Source: Aromatoleum evansii (GTDB lineage Bacteria > Pseudomonadota > Gammaproteobacteria > Burkholderiales > Rhodocyclaceae). From it: 64,000 bases of DNA. Location of the stretch: assembly GCF_012910805.1 (NCBI RefSeq), contig NZ_WTVK01000010.1, positions 1-64,000 on the forward strand, given 5' to 3'. The notes beneath the pieces are model-generated. The model worked only from the letters and a program-made list of their open reading frames with translations, ran no database searches and was not told the DNA's origin. Position numbers and translations under genes: made by a program. Shown here piece by piece: positions 56,039-64,000 of the stretch; position 1 is the first letter of the stretch; each line of letters starts with the position of its first letter.

Positions 56039-57022
56039 ATGCTTGAGCACGGCGGACGCCTGCGCCGTGCGGCGCAGCACTACGGCATCCCGCTCGCCGA
56101 CTGGCTGGACCTGTCGACGGGCATCAATCCGCATGCCTGGCCGGTCCCGCCCGTTCCGGCGACCGCGTGGCACCGCCTGCCCGAGGACGGCGACGGGCTC
56201 GAGGCCGCCGCCGCAGCCTACTACGGCACCGACCAGCTGCTGCCGGTGGCAGGCTCGCAGCCCGCCATCCAGGCGCTGCCGGCCCTGATTCCCGGCGAAC
56301 GGGTGACGGTGCTCGCGCCGACCTATGCCGAGCATCCGCACGCCTGGCGCGGTCGCACGCTGCGCGCGCTCGCTGCGGAGGAAATCGACGCGGCGATCGA
56401 CGACACCGACGTGCTGCTCCTCGTGCATCCCAACAACCCGTCGGGCGCTCGCTTCCCGCGCGAGCGCCTCCTCGGCTGGCACGCGCGACTGGCTGCGCGC
56501 GGCGGCTGGCTGGTGGTGGACGAGGCGTTCATCGACACCGAGCCCGCCGAGAGCCTGGCAGTCGCCGCCGGACGCGACAGGCTCGTGGTGCTGCGCTCGC
56601 TGGGCAAGTTCTTCGGGCTCGCCGGTGCACGCGTAGGCTTCGTGCTCGCACCGGCGGCATTGCGCGAACGCCTGGCAGACCTCCTCGGGCCGTGGACGCT
56701 GAGCGGCCCCGCCCGCCACGTCGCGCGCGCGGCACTGGCCGACCGGGCGTGGCAGGACGCGATGCGCGAGCGCCTGCAGGGCGAAGCCGCGCGTCTCGCC
56801 ACGCTGCTGCGGCACAGCGGCCTCGGCGAGCCCGCCGGGCCGGCGCTCTTCCAGTGGGTGCGGCGCCCGGACGCCCAGGCGGTGCAGGACCGCCTCGCGC
56901 GCGCCGGCATCCTTGTGCGCCGCTTCGACGAGCCGGCGAGCCTGCGTTTCGGCCTGCCGCCGGACGAGGCCGGCTGGAGCCGTCTCGCCGCGGCGCTCGA
57001 CAACCTGCACGGCCCCGCCTGA
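56039..57022 (+). CDS. cobD: L-threonine-O-3-phosphate decarboxylase CobD
   Basis: This 327-residue PLP fold-type I aminotransferase-like enzyme makes (R)-1-amino-2-propanol phosphate for the cobalamin side chain. It has LEHGGRLRRAAQHYGIPLAD then WLDLSTGINPHAWP at the start, the conserved LVHPNNPSGARFPRE (about 123-137), the DEAF loop and the PLP lysine in RSLGKFFGLAGARVGF (about 185-200). A histidinol-phosphate aminotransferase is the main alternative, but the N-terminus and the cbiB neighbour favour CobD. The next gene starts one base after its stop codon. Confidence 0.92.
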   Translation: MLEHGGRLRRAAQHYGIPLADWLDLSTGINPHAWPVPPVPATAWHRLPEDGDGLEAAAAAYYGTDQLLPVAGSQPAIQALPALIPGERVTVLAPTYAEHPHAWRGRTLRALAAEEIDAAIDDTDVLLLVHPNNPSGARFPRERLLGWHARLAARGGWLVVDEAFIDTEPAESLAVAAGRDRLVVLRSLGKFFGLAGARVGFVLAPAALRERLADLLGPWTLSGPARHVARAALADRAWQDAMRERLQGEAARLATLLRHSGLGEPAGPALFQWVRRPDAQAVQDRLARAGILVRRFDEPASLRFGLPPDEAGWSRLAAALDNLHGPA

Positions 57023-57023
57023 C

Positions 57024-57992
57024 GTGCAGCTCGACCATTACGTCAACACGATAGGCCGGCACCTGCGCGCGCGCTTCGGCGAACGCGTGCACAAGCTGCC
57101 GCTGCACGCGAACTTCACCTGCCCCAACCGGGACGGCACGCTCGGGCGCGGCGGCTGCACCTTCTGCAACGTGCGCTCCTTCAGCGACGAGGCCGAGGCG
57201 CCGATCGCGCAGCAGCTCGAAGCCAGGCGAGTCCGCGCCGACCGCGCGCGGCGCTACCTCGCGTACTTCCAGGCCTACACCAGCACCTATGCGGAGGTCG
57301 CGACGCTGCAGCGGCTGTACGAGGAGGCGCTGACCGGGGCGGACATCGTCGGCCTGTGCGTCGGCACGCGCCCCGACTGCGTGCCCGACGCGGCCCTCGA
57401 CCTGCTCGCCGGCTACCGCGAGCGCGGCTACGAGGTGTGGCTGGAACTGGGCCTGCAGAGCGCCTTCGACGACACCCTCGCCCGCGTCAATCGCGGCCAC
57501 GGCTTCGCAGCCTATGCGGATGCGACGGCGCGCGCGCACGCACGCGGGATCCCGGTGTGCACGCACCTGATCGTCGGCCTGCCCGGCGAGGCGCCCGAGC
57601 GCAGTCTCGACACGCTGGAGCGCGTGCTGGAACTGGGCGTCGAGGGGCTGAAGCTGCACCCGCTGATGATCGTCAAGGGCAGCCGCCTCGCGGCCGCGTG
57701 GCGCCGCGGCGAGGTCGCACCGCCGGACGCCGCACATTACGCCGACGTCGCCGCGGAGATGATCCGGCGCACGCCTGCGGAGGTCGTCTATCACCGCGTG
57801 TCCGCGACCGCCAACGCCCCGACGCTGCTCGCCCCCGCGTGGTGCGCCGGCCGATTCGAGGGCATCCACGAGATCGCGCGCCGGCTCGCGGCGCACGGCG
57901 CGCACGGCGCGCAGGGCTGCCTCACCGCCCGCCCGCTGGCACATACTTCCCGGCCCACCCCGGTGCAACGCGCCGCGCTGCACCCGAACTGA
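57024..57992 (+). CDS. YhcC-type (TIGR01212) radical SAM protein
   Basis: This 322-residue radical SAM protein has the spaced cluster motif C33-X11-C45-X2-C48 (FTCPNRDGTLGRGGCTFC) typical of the TIGR01212/YhcC family. Further motifs are GLCVGTRPDCVPD, LELGLQSAFDDTLARVNRGH and HLIVGLPGE. It starts with GTG at 57024, directly after the cobD stop, and is probably translated from the same message. The function of this family is not firmly known; some members are linked to RNA modification or anaerobic growth. Placement between cobD and btuF may be incidental. Confidence 0.9.
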   Translation: MQLDHYVNTIGRHLRARFGERVHKLPLHANFTCPNRDGTLGRGGCTFCNVRSFSDEAEAPIAQQLEARRVRADRARRYLAYFQAYTSTYAEVATLQRLYEEALTGADIVGLCVGTRPDCVPDAALDLLAGYRERGYEVWLELGLQSAFDDTLARVNRGHGFAAYADATARAHARGIPVCTHLIVGLPGEAPERSLDTLERVLELGVEGLKLHPLMIVKGSRLAAAWRRGEVAPPDAAHYADVAAEMIRRTPAEVVYHRVSATANAPTLLAPAWCAGRFEGIHEIARRLAAHGAHGAQGCLTARPLAHTSRPTPVQRAALHPN

Positions 57993-57999
57993 GACACCG

Positions 58000-58923
58000 A
58001 TGCCACGCCGCCCAGCCCTTTCCCGCCGCAGTGCGGCCCTCGCAACGCTCCTCGTCGCTACCGCCTTAGCAGCAACCGGCACCCAGGCGGAGATCGCGAT
58101 GCGCGACGACACCGGCCGCGAGGTGAAGCTCGCACGCCCCGCCCAGCGCATCGTGAGCCTCGCCCCTCACGTCACCGAACTGCTGTTCGCGGCGGGCGCG
58201 GGCGAGCGCGTCGTCGGGGCGGTGGCATACAGCGATTACCCCGAGGCGGCGCGCACGCTGCCGCGCGTGGGCGGCTACACCAATGTCGACATGGAGGCGG
58301 TCGCCGCGCTCAAACCCGACCTCGTGATCGCGTGGAAGAGCGGCAACCGCGACGCGCACATGGACAAGCTCGCGGCGCTGGGCATCCCGGTCTTCCTGAA
58401 CGAGCCGCGCAGCCTGGACGACGTCGCGCGCAGCCTGGAAACCATCGGCCGGCTCGCCGGCACCGACGCGGCGGGGCGCGCTGCGGCGGACGCATTCCGG
58501 GCGCGCAAGGGGGCGCTCGCCACGAGCTTCGGACAACGTCCGCGCGTGCGGATGTTCTACCAGATCTGGGACAAGCCGCTGATGACGATCAACGACGAGC
58601 ACCTGATCTCGGACGTGATCCGCCTGTGCGGCGGCGAGAATGTGTTCGCGAAGCTGGCGCAGCTGGCGCCGACGATTGGCGTGGAAAGCGTCCTGGCGGC
58701 CGACCCCGAGGTGATCGTCGCGAGCGGCATGGGCGAGGCACGGCCGGAATGGCTGGACAGCTGGAAGCGCTGGCCGAAGCTCGCCGCAACCGCGCGCGAC
58801 AACCTCTATTTCGTGCCGCCGGAGCTGATCCAGCGCCACACGCCGCGCATCCTCGACGGAGCGGCGATGCTGTGCGACCAGCTCGAGATGGCGCGCGGCA
58901 AACGCCCCGCCGGGACCAGGTGA
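58000..58923 (+). CDS. btuF: Periplasmic cobalamin-binding protein BtuF
   Basis: This 307-residue substrate-binding protein of the BtuF/FecB class III fold has a signal peptide (about 1-30) and RIVSLAPHVTELLFAAGAGE then VVGAVAYSDYP at the start. TNVDMEAVAALKPDLVIAWK lies in the middle, and a C-terminal lobe contains MFYQIWDKPLMTINDEHLIS and DVIRLCGGENVFA. It delivers B12 to a BtuCD transporter, which is not encoded within the window downstream. It follows the radical SAM gene by eight bases. A siderophore-binding role is possible, but the conserved APHVTEL and the corrinoid context favour cobalamin. Confidence 0.9.
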   Translation: MPRRPALSRRSAALATLLVATALAATGTQAEIAMRDDTGREVKLARPAQRIVSLAPHVTELLFAAGAGERVVGAVAYSDYPEAARTLPRVGGYTNVDMEAVAALKPDLVIAWKSGNRDAHMDKLAALGIPVFLNEPRSLDDVARSLETIGRLAGTDAAGRAAADAFRARKGALATSFGQRPRVRMFYQIWDKPLMTINDEHLISDVIRLCGGENVFAKLAQLAPTIGVESVLAADPEVIVASGMGEARPEWLDSWKRWPKLAATARDNLYFVPPELIQRHTPRILDGAAMLCDQLEMARGKRPAGTR

Positions 58924-58967
58924 CGCGGGGAGAACGGAGGGATTGTGACCAAGCGCCCCGGCTGCGC

Positions 58968-60101
58968 TCAGGAGCGGCGGGCGCGCTCGTAGCGCTGGCG
59001 CCAGTCGCGCCGCGAGTCCTGCCACCAGGCGCGGTCGAACACCCATGACAGCGTCGGCAGGATGGGGCCGAGATAGGTGTTGGCCAGCGACTCGCCGCCG
59101 TGCACGGGGACCTCGGGATCGACGCGCAGCACGCGCAGGCGCTCGGCCAGCGTGGGGTGGAAGTCCGCCTCCGACGCGGCGCCACCGAACATGTCGAGGA
59201 TGTCCACCGGGCCGGGCTGCGGTCGGCGGAACCCCGCAAGCACACCCAGGCCCATCTCGCGGAAGGGGCGGATCAGCGGCTGGGGCGTGGAGCGGCTTTG
59301 CGCCATGATCTTGCGCCAGTAGTCCTCATTGAGGAAACGCTCCTTCAGCGCAACCTCGACGAGCGCTTCGCCCACCCGCTGGGCACCGACCACGCGCGCC
59401 GCGCCGGCGTCGGCCTCGAATTCCTCCAATCGCGACAGGCGCATCGCCGCGCGCAGGTCACCCGCGGTCCACTTGTCCAGCGCGCGGCCAAGGCGCGGCG
59501 CATCCTCGATGCAACGGTCGAGCGCACGGAACCACCACGCGCGCAGATGCCCCCACCAGCCGTCCAGCCCGCGGCGCTGCGCTGCAAGGTGGGCGAACTC
59601 GTGCGCAAGGATCGCGCCGAACTGGCGCCGGGTGACGCTGTGCGCCAGCGGCAGGCCGATCATCAGGTGGGTTTCCAGCGGCCCGACCCAGCCCCAGCGT
59701 GGCCGCTGCAGAATCGCTGCGTTCATGTCTCCCACGACCCACACGGCGTCGATGCGGATGCCGCCGAAACGGTTGCCGGTGCGCTCGATGAGGCGGAACA
59801 GCCCTTGCGCGAGTTCCTGCGGCAGGCGCACGCCGTCGGGGCGGGCAACCGGCGCGAACAGCCAGCCGCACACGAGCACGCACAAGGCCGTCGCGATCAG
59901 GAAGCTCACGACCGCAACCAGCGCCAGCAACACGTTCCCCGCAACCAGGGCGGACCAGGTTTCGGCCACCAATTGCACCACGGCGACGCCTAGCGCGAAG
60001 GCGAGCAGCCCCATTGCCGAGAGGCCTGCCGTGGCACGCAGGCCGAGCCGGCGAGCGAGGCGCGCGCGAGTGCGCGAGAGGCGGTTTTGGACTGCTGCCA
60101 T
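58968..60101 (-). CDS. HtpX-like M48 membrane metalloprotease
   Basis: This 377-residue membrane protease has two to three N-terminal helices (about 25-50, 58-85). A zinc motif HEFAH lies in FGAILAHEFAHLAAQRRG, with the third-ligand segment SRLEEFEADAGAARVVGAQR downstream. The C-terminal region has FHPTLAERLRVLRVDPEVP. It belongs to peptidase M48, probably facing the cytoplasm or periplasm in membrane quality control. The ATG at 60101 (MAAVQNRLSRTRARLARRLG) is favoured; an in-frame ATG at 60125 is possible. The frame upstream of that is AT-rich and not conserved. Confidence 0.85.
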   Translation of the reverse strand: MAAVQNRLSRTRARLARRLGLRATAGLSAMGLLAFALGVAVVQLVAETWSALVAGNVLLALVAVVSFLIATALCVLVCGWLFAPVARPDGVRLPQELAQGLFRLIERTGNRFGGIRIDAVWVVGDMNAAILQRPRWGWVGPLETHLMIGLPLAHSVTRRQFGAILAHEFAHLAAQRRGLDGWWGHLRAWWFRALDRCIEDAPRLGRALDKWTAGDLRAAMRLSRLEEFEADAGAARVVGAQRVGEALVEVALKERFLNEDYWRKIMAQSRSTPQPLIRPFREMGLGVLAGFRRPQPGPVDILDMFGGAASEADFHPTLAERLRVLRVDPEVPVHGGESLANTYLGPILPTLSWVFDRAWWQDSRRDWRQRYERARRS

Positions 60102-60427
60102 GAACGAGGCACCCCGATAAACCATGATCGAAACGCGGAATATACTTAACAAGAAGTAAGCGCAACATTGCACCTTAGTGATACACGAACCAACAATTTG
60201 CATACAAATCAATGTAAAAGCAGCGCAAAACGTGGGAAACCGCCGCGCACGACTATTGTTGCGCCGCAGAAAAAAAGTGTAGAATCGCAACACCTGTGTC
60301 CTTGACCAATCGGTCGCAGGCCCTCCGATACACCCCCGTTGCGACCACCTTCTACGGTCGCACTACCCCGCCCGCCTCGATTGGTGTCGCTCTAACGCAG
60401 CGACAGGCCGTCGCTGGAGCATTCTTC
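60102..60427. other. Divergent regulatory region, htpX-like / rhlE
   Basis: No gene is seen. The AT-rich core (about 60125-60290) should hold both promoters. TAGAAT near 60280 could be the -10 box for the helicase, which would give a leader of about 140 bases, as found in some cold-regulated DEAD-box genes. The -35 box is not clear. Confidence 0.45.
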
Positions 60428-61990
60428 TTGATCACTTCCGAAGTTTCCTTCGCCAGTCTCGGACTGGCCGAACCCCTTTTGCGCGCCATTTCCGAATCCG
60501 GCTACACGCAACCGACGCCGATCCAGGCACAGGCCATTCCGCTGGTGCTGGCCGGTGGCGACCTGCTTGCCGCCGCCCAGACCGGCACCGGCAAGACCGC
60601 GGGCTTCACGCTGCCGCTGCTGCACCGGCTGTCCACCACCTCGGCCAGCGCCCCGAAAGCCGGTCGTCCGCGCTGCCTGATCCTGACCCCGACGCGCGAA
60701 CTCGCGGCGCAGGTCGAGGAATCCGTGCAGACTTACGGCAAGCACCTGCCGCTCACGTCGATGGTCATGTTCGGCGGCGTGAACATCAATCCGCAGATCG
60801 CGGCGCTGAAGAAGCGCGTCGACATCCTCGTCGCGACCCCGGGACGCCTGCTGGACCATGCCGGGCAGAAGACGGTGGACCTGTCCGGGGTGGAGATCCT
60901 CGTCCTCGACGAGGCCGACCGCATGCTGGACATGGGCTTCATCCGCGACATCCGCAAGGTGCTCGCGCTGCTGCCGAAGCAGCGCCAGAACCTGCTGTTC
61001 TCGGCGACCTTCTCGGACGAGATCCGCTCGCTCGCCAACGGCCTGCTGAACAACCCAGGCTGCGTCGAGGTTGCGCGCCGCAACACGACCACCGAACTGG
61101 TCGAGCAGTCCGTGTATTCCGTGCCGCAGAAGCAGAAGCGCGACCTGCTCGTGCATCTGGTGAAGGAGCACGACTGGCACCAGGTGCTGGTGTTCACGCG
61201 CACCAAGCACGGCGCCAACCGGCTGGCCGAATACCTCGGCAAGCACGGCATTCCGGCCGCGGCGATCCACGGCAACAAGAGCCAGGCGGCACGCACGCGC
61301 GCGCTGTCGCAGTTCAAGGACAACTCGCTGCCGGTGCTGGTCGCGACCGACATCGCGGCGCGCGGACTGGACATCGACCAGCTGCCGCAGGTGGTGAATT
61401 TCGAACTGCCGAACGTGCCGGAAGACTACGTGCACCGCATCGGCCGCACCGGCCGCGCCGGCGCGACGGGCAAGGCGATCTCCTTCGTCGACAGCGAGGA
61501 GCGGCCTTATCTTGCGTCGATCGAGCGCCTGATCAAGCGCACCATCGAGCGCGCCACCGTGCCGGAATTCGTGACCCACGCGCCCGATCCGGGCGACAAC
61601 GACCGCCCGCCGCGCGATCCGCGCCAGTCGTCGGGACGGCGCAACGACGGACGCGCGCCGCGCCAGCCGCAGACCGAACGTCCCGCGCCGCGGGCGCAGG
61701 CGCATGGGGCGAACCGCCAGCCCTCACGCCAGGGCACGCAGGGCGCAGCGGCCAACGGTGGCAAGCCGGCGAATCGCCCGGCCCGCAGCGGCGAGGCGCA
61801 AGGCAATCGCACTGCACGCAACGGCGAAGCGAACCGGAGCGGTGCACCGCGCGCTCAGGAAGCAGGTGCCAACCGCGCGCCGCGCACGGCCGATGCGCCG
61901 CGCGCAGCGGCACGTCCGGACTCGGGGCGCAGCCCCGCGCCGCGGGCTGCGCTCTTCAGCGCCAAGCCGGGCAATCGCGGCGACAGCTAA
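60428..61990 (+). CDS. rhlE: RhlE-type DEAD-box RNA helicase
   Basis: This helicase of about 520 residues has the full motif set: Q motif [23 protein letters not shown], Ia [60 protein letters not shown] and [12 protein letters not shown]. The last 130 residues are a low-complexity tail rich in Arg, Ala, Asn and Pro, as in RhlE proteins. No ATG fits the conserved start; the TTG at 60428 ([12 protein letters not shown]) with GGAG nine bases upstream is my choice, and a longer frame opens at 60296. It probably remodels RNA in ribosome assembly or decay. Confidence 0.9.
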   Translation: MITSEVSFASLGLAEPLLRAISESGYTQPTPIQAQAIPLVLAGGDLLAAAQTGTGKTAGFTLPLLHRLSTTSASAPKAGRPRCLILTPTRELAAQVEESVQTYGKHLPLTSMVMFGGVNINPQIAALKKRVDILVATPGRLLDHAGQKTVDLSGVEILVLDEADRMLDMGFIRDIRKVLALLPKQRQNLLFSATFSDEIRSLANGLLNNPGCVEVARRNTTTELVEQSVYSVPQKQKRDLLVHLVKEHDWHQVLVFTRTKHGANRLAEYLGKHGIPAAAIHGNKSQAARTRALSQFKDNSLPVLVATDIAARGLDIDQLPQVVNFELPNVPEDYVHRIGRTGRAGATGKAISFVDSEERPYLASIERLIKRTIERATVPEFVTHAPDPGDNDRPPRDPRQSSGRRNDGRAPRQPQTERPAPRAQAHGANRQPSRQGTQGAAANGGKPANRPARSGEAQGNRTARNGEANRSGAPRAQEAGANRAPRTADAPRAAARPDSGRSPAPRAALFSAKPGNRGDS

Positions 61991-62008
61991 CCGATCCGCC
62001 AAACACGT

Positions 62009-62035
62009 CCGTTCGCCCTGAGCTTGTCGAAGGGC
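62009..62035. repeat. Dispersed GTTCG-CTGAG repeat after rhlE
   Basis: CCGTTCGCCCTGAGC followed by TTGTCGAAGGGC is nearly identical to the copies around the GIY-YIG gene. Confidence 0.85.
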
Positions 62036-62044
62036 GGTGGCCAG

Positions 62045-62092
62045 GCTTCGACAGGCCTGCCCTGAGCGAAGTCGAAGGGCTCAGCCCGAACG
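62045..62092. repeat. Dispersed GTTCG-CTGAG repeat, second copy after rhlE
   Basis: GCTTCGACAGGCCTGCCC and TGAGCGAAGTCGAAGGGC are followed by TCAGCCCGAACGG. With the copy just upstream it forms a tandem, partly inverted pair in the convergent gap between rhlE and rquA. Confidence 0.82.
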
Positions 62093-62120
62093 GTATCCGG
62101 TTCCGGGTCGGCGGCGCGGT

Positions 62121-62840
62121 TCAGCCGCGCCGCACCCCGACGACTTTTTGATAGAGACCACCGAACAAGGTGGTCTTTGTCCATTCGAACCCCTCACCCC
62201 GCGGCGAAAGTGCGGTGATGTCGGCATCGAGCAGCGAAGGGGCGAAAGGCTCGAGCCAGCGGAAAACCTGCGCCATGACGGGACGCAGGGGATGCCACGG
62301 CCGCGTACGGTGGTAATCGACGAACACGATCTTGCCCCCCGGCTCGACCGCCCCGAGGAGGTTGTGCACGATGCACGCACGTTCGACCGGCGGAACTTCA
62401 TGCAGCAGGAAGAAGCAGCACACCGCTGCATGCGACTCGGCCGCGAGGCAATCGGGCCGCGCCAGGTCGCCCTGGCGCACCTCGGCGTGCACGAGTCCGT
62501 CGAGCTTGCGGCGGGCATTCGCAACCTGGATCGGCGCGACGTCGATGACTTCGAGGGCGCCAGTGCAGCCGACCCGCTCGGCGAGCAGGCGCGAGAACGG
62601 CCCATAGACACACGCGGCCTGCAACAGGCGCTGCCCCGGCGCGAACTCCTCGACCGCCGCGCGCATCAGGCGTCGGGCGTTGCCCCACAGGATGGCGGAA
62701 ACGACCCACTCCCTGTCCAGCCAGGGCAGGGTGCGATGGCTCAGATAGGCCCAGTGATAGGTGCGCGACAGATAGGACGGCACGGCACAGGCGTTAGTCG
62801 CAGGCTGCATCATGGCGGGATCGGCAGAAATCTGTGTCAT
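62121..62840 (-). CDS. rquA: RquA-like rhodoquinone biosynthesis protein
   Basis: This 239-residue class I methyltransferase-fold protein has RquA-type features: SYLSRTYHWAYLSHRTL near the start, then VVSAILWGNARRLMRAAVEE. The atypical cofactor-site motif LLQAACVYGPFSRLLAER replaces the GxGxG of true methyltransferases. VIDVAPIQVANARRKL, CCFFLLHEVPPVER, GGKIVFVDYHR and the C-terminal FGGLYQKVVGV follow. RquA converts ubiquinone to rhodoquinone, which serves fumarate reduction at low oxygen; Zoogloea, a relative of this type of organism, is known to make rhodoquinone. The ATG at 62840 gives the usual length, though its ribosome site is weak. The identification is by recalled family pattern, not by search. 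Confidence 0.78.
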   Translation of the reverse strand: MTQISADPAMMQPATNACAVPSYLSRTYHWAYLSHRTLPWLDREWVVSAILWGNARRLMRAAVEEFAPGQRLLQAACVYGPFSRLLAERVGCTGALEVIDVAPIQVANARRKLDGLVHAEVRQGDLARPDCLAAESHAAVCCFFLLHEVPPVERACIVHNLLGAVEPGGKIVFVDYHRTRPWHPLRPVMAQVFRWLEPFAPSLLDADITALSPRGEGFEWTKTTLFGGLYQKVVGVRRG

Positions 62841-63029
62841 GCCCGTCAGCATAACCGGATCTGCTGAAGCGCGGAACGCAGAGTGCATACCCTCGCCGTA
62901 TTCACGGGGATGCGGACTCCCCGGCATGGGCAGGCGGCAGGATAACCGTTGTCGCAGCGGCCCCGTCTGGCGTAGCGACACTTGCATCGCGGGATGAATA
63001 TCGCCTATGCTCCGCGCTGAATTCGATCC

Positions 63030-63216
63030 GGGTTCCCCGGCGTGCGACCGTGCGCCGGGGTGAAACGGGAAGTCCGGTGACGTCGGAGGATCAGATCCTC
63101 CGGCCAGTCCGGCGCAGCCCCCGCTGCTGTAAGCCTGACGGATCCGCCACACGCCACTGAGCCTCGCGCTCGGGAAGGCGGCGGAATCCGGTGGAAGGCG
63201 AGCCAGAAGACCGGCC
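63030..63216 (+). ncRNA. Cobalamin riboswitch
   Basis: This leader shows the ordered features of an AdoCbl riboswitch: a GGTTCCCC / CCGGGG-type stem, GGTGAAACGGGAAGTCCGGTG at 63058-63078, GCAGCCCCCGCTGCTGTAA (63114-63132), GCCACTG (63153-63159) and the B12 box AGCCAGAAGACCGGCC (63201-63216). It precedes cobM by about 195 bases and should repress it when adenosylcobalamin is abundant. The rest of the gap 62841-63410 shows no gene: 62841-63029 separates it from the divergent rquA, and the part after 63216 should hold the expression platform, where I saw no clear U-tract terminator. Confidence 0.93.
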
Positions 63217-63410
63217 CGATCGATTTGGAAGGTTTGTGCCCCGGGGTGTGGGCTTGCCGACTGGAATCCGATCGCGTCCGTTGCGGGCTCAGGCCCGTCC
63301 GTTTCGCCTCATCGACCCAGCCTCAAGTTGCACTCGACCGCGTCCGCTCGTCGGCGTCGTCGATTGCTGCCATCCCCGGTGCGTGTTCAATGCACTCGCG
63401 GGGAGACGTC

Positions 63411-64000
63411 ATGCATTCCGATACCCTGCCGGGAACCGTGTGGTTCGTCGGCGCCGGCCCGGGCGACCCGGACCTGATCACCGTGAAGGGCCGCCGTCTG
63501 CTCGAACAGGCGGGCGGCATCCTGTTCGCGGGCTCGCTCGTCGACCAGGCGGCGACGCTCCACGCGCCGGAAGGCTGCGCGATCCGCGATTCGAAGGACA
63601 TGACGCTGGAGGAAATGGCGGCCTGGCTGATCGAAGCGGCCTCCTGCCATGCGACCGTGGTGCGCCTGCAGACCGGGGATCCGGGGCTGTACGGCGCCCT
63701 GGTCGAAATGACACGGCTGCTGGATGCGGCCGCGGTGCCGTGGAAGGTGGTGCCGGGGGTGTCCTCGGCGATGGCCTCCGCCGCGGCAGCCGGCGAGACG
63801 CTGACGCTGCCGGAAGTCACGCAGACGGTGATCCTCACCCGCGTCGCAGGCCGCACGCCGATGCCGGCGGGCGAGGAGCTCGACGCGCTCGCCGCGCACC
63901 GCACGACGCTATGCATCTTCCTGTCGATCACGCTGCTGCATGAGGTGCAGGACGCGCTGCGCCGCGCCGGCTGGCCGGAGGACGCGCCGATCCTCGTCGT
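63411..64000 (+). CDS. cobM: Precorrin-4 C11-methyltransferase CobM/CbiF (partial)
   Basis: The first 196 codons of a tetrapyrrole methyltransferase are present: VWFVGAGPGDPDLITVKGRR at the start (SAM-binding GxGxGD loop), LFAGSLVD, VVRLQTGDPGLYGALVEMTR, VPGVSSAMASAAAAG and the CobM-like LPEVTQTVILTRVAGRTPMP. These fit the C11 methylation step of cobalamin synthesis. The ATG at 63411 has GGGGAGA five bases upstream. The gene is cut by the window end, and no stop codon is seen. It lies behind the cobalamin riboswitch and probably heads a further cob operon. Confidence 0.93.
   Translation, partial: MHSDTLPGTVWFVGAGPGDPDLITVKGRRLLEQAGGILFAGSLVDQAATLHAPEGCAIRDSKDMTLEEMAAWLIEAASCHATVVRLQTGDPGLYGALVEMTRLLDAAAVPWKVVPGVSSAMASAAAAGETLTLPEVTQTVILTRVAGRTPMPAGEELDALAAHRTTLCIFLSITLLHEVQDALRRAGWPEDAPILV

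Noticed and set aside
63191-63943. Plus-strand open frame of 250 codons overlapping the riboswitch and cobM
   Set aside because: It is in a different frame from cobM, begins inside the riboswitch and has no motifs; the cobM frame has a clear SAM-binding loop and ribosome site.

Overview
The window looks like chromosomal DNA of a high-GC betaproteobacterium of the Rhodocyclales type (Azoarcus / Aromatoleum / Thauera / Zoogloea relatives). This is inferred from the codon bias toward G/C third positions, the gene families present (fused IcmF mutase, propionyl-CoA carboxylase with methylmalonyl-CoA mutase, RquA, Tad pili, ActP/YjcH) and the dispersed palindromic repeats. No rRNA, tRNA, CRISPR array, prophage or insertion sequence was recognised.

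Layout. 0.2-5.9 kb: NarL-type two-component pair, a DedA membrane protein and a GAF-GGDEF-EAL c-di-GMP enzyme. 5.9-12 kb: NADP-type glutamate dehydrogenase with three NtrC-like sites in its promoter, then the isobutyryl-CoA mutase fusion icmF, divergent from an AraC regulator. 12-15 kb: hybrid histidine kinase and OmpR-type regulator. 15-19.5 kb: a VOC protein (candidate methylmalonyl-CoA epimerase), two metalloproteases, a DegS/HtrA-type protease, a truncated globin and a small lipoprotein. 19.5-28.3 kb: the propionyl-CoA to succinyl-CoA operon on the minus strand (mcm, GIY-YIG nuclease, meaB, pccB, GDCCVxC protein, pccA, intrinsic terminator), divergent from a GntR/FCD regulator. 28.4-35.7 kb: fumC, a second two-component pair, a secreted subtilase, a ccdA antitoxin with a frameshifted ccdB, and an orphan receiver protein. 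36.2-49.9 kb: a complete co-directional Tad/Flp pilus locus of 15 genes ending in an intrinsic terminator and containing an unusual AAA+ ATPase. 50-53 kb: acetate symporter pair yjcH-actP and an enoyl-CoA hydratase. 53-64 kb: cobalamin genes (cobQ, cbiB, cobD, btuF, and cobM behind a cobalamin riboswitch), mixed with a radical SAM protein, an M48 protease, a RhlE helicase and rquA (rhodoquinone synthesis).

How it fits together. Two B12-dependent mutases, their G-protein chaperones, corrinoid synthesis and corrinoid uptake all lie in one 64 kb stretch. A 16-bp operator-like palindrome occurs exactly twice in what I read: once between mcm and gntR, and once in front of the VOC gene. This ties the VOC gene to the propionate regulon and suggests it is the missing epimerase.

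The most unusual structure is the small GIY-YIG nuclease gene inside the propionate operon. It is bracketed by inverted copies of a dispersed repeat whose other copies are scattered through the window, and its last codons run through one copy. This suggests a nuclease-plus-repeat mobile unit.
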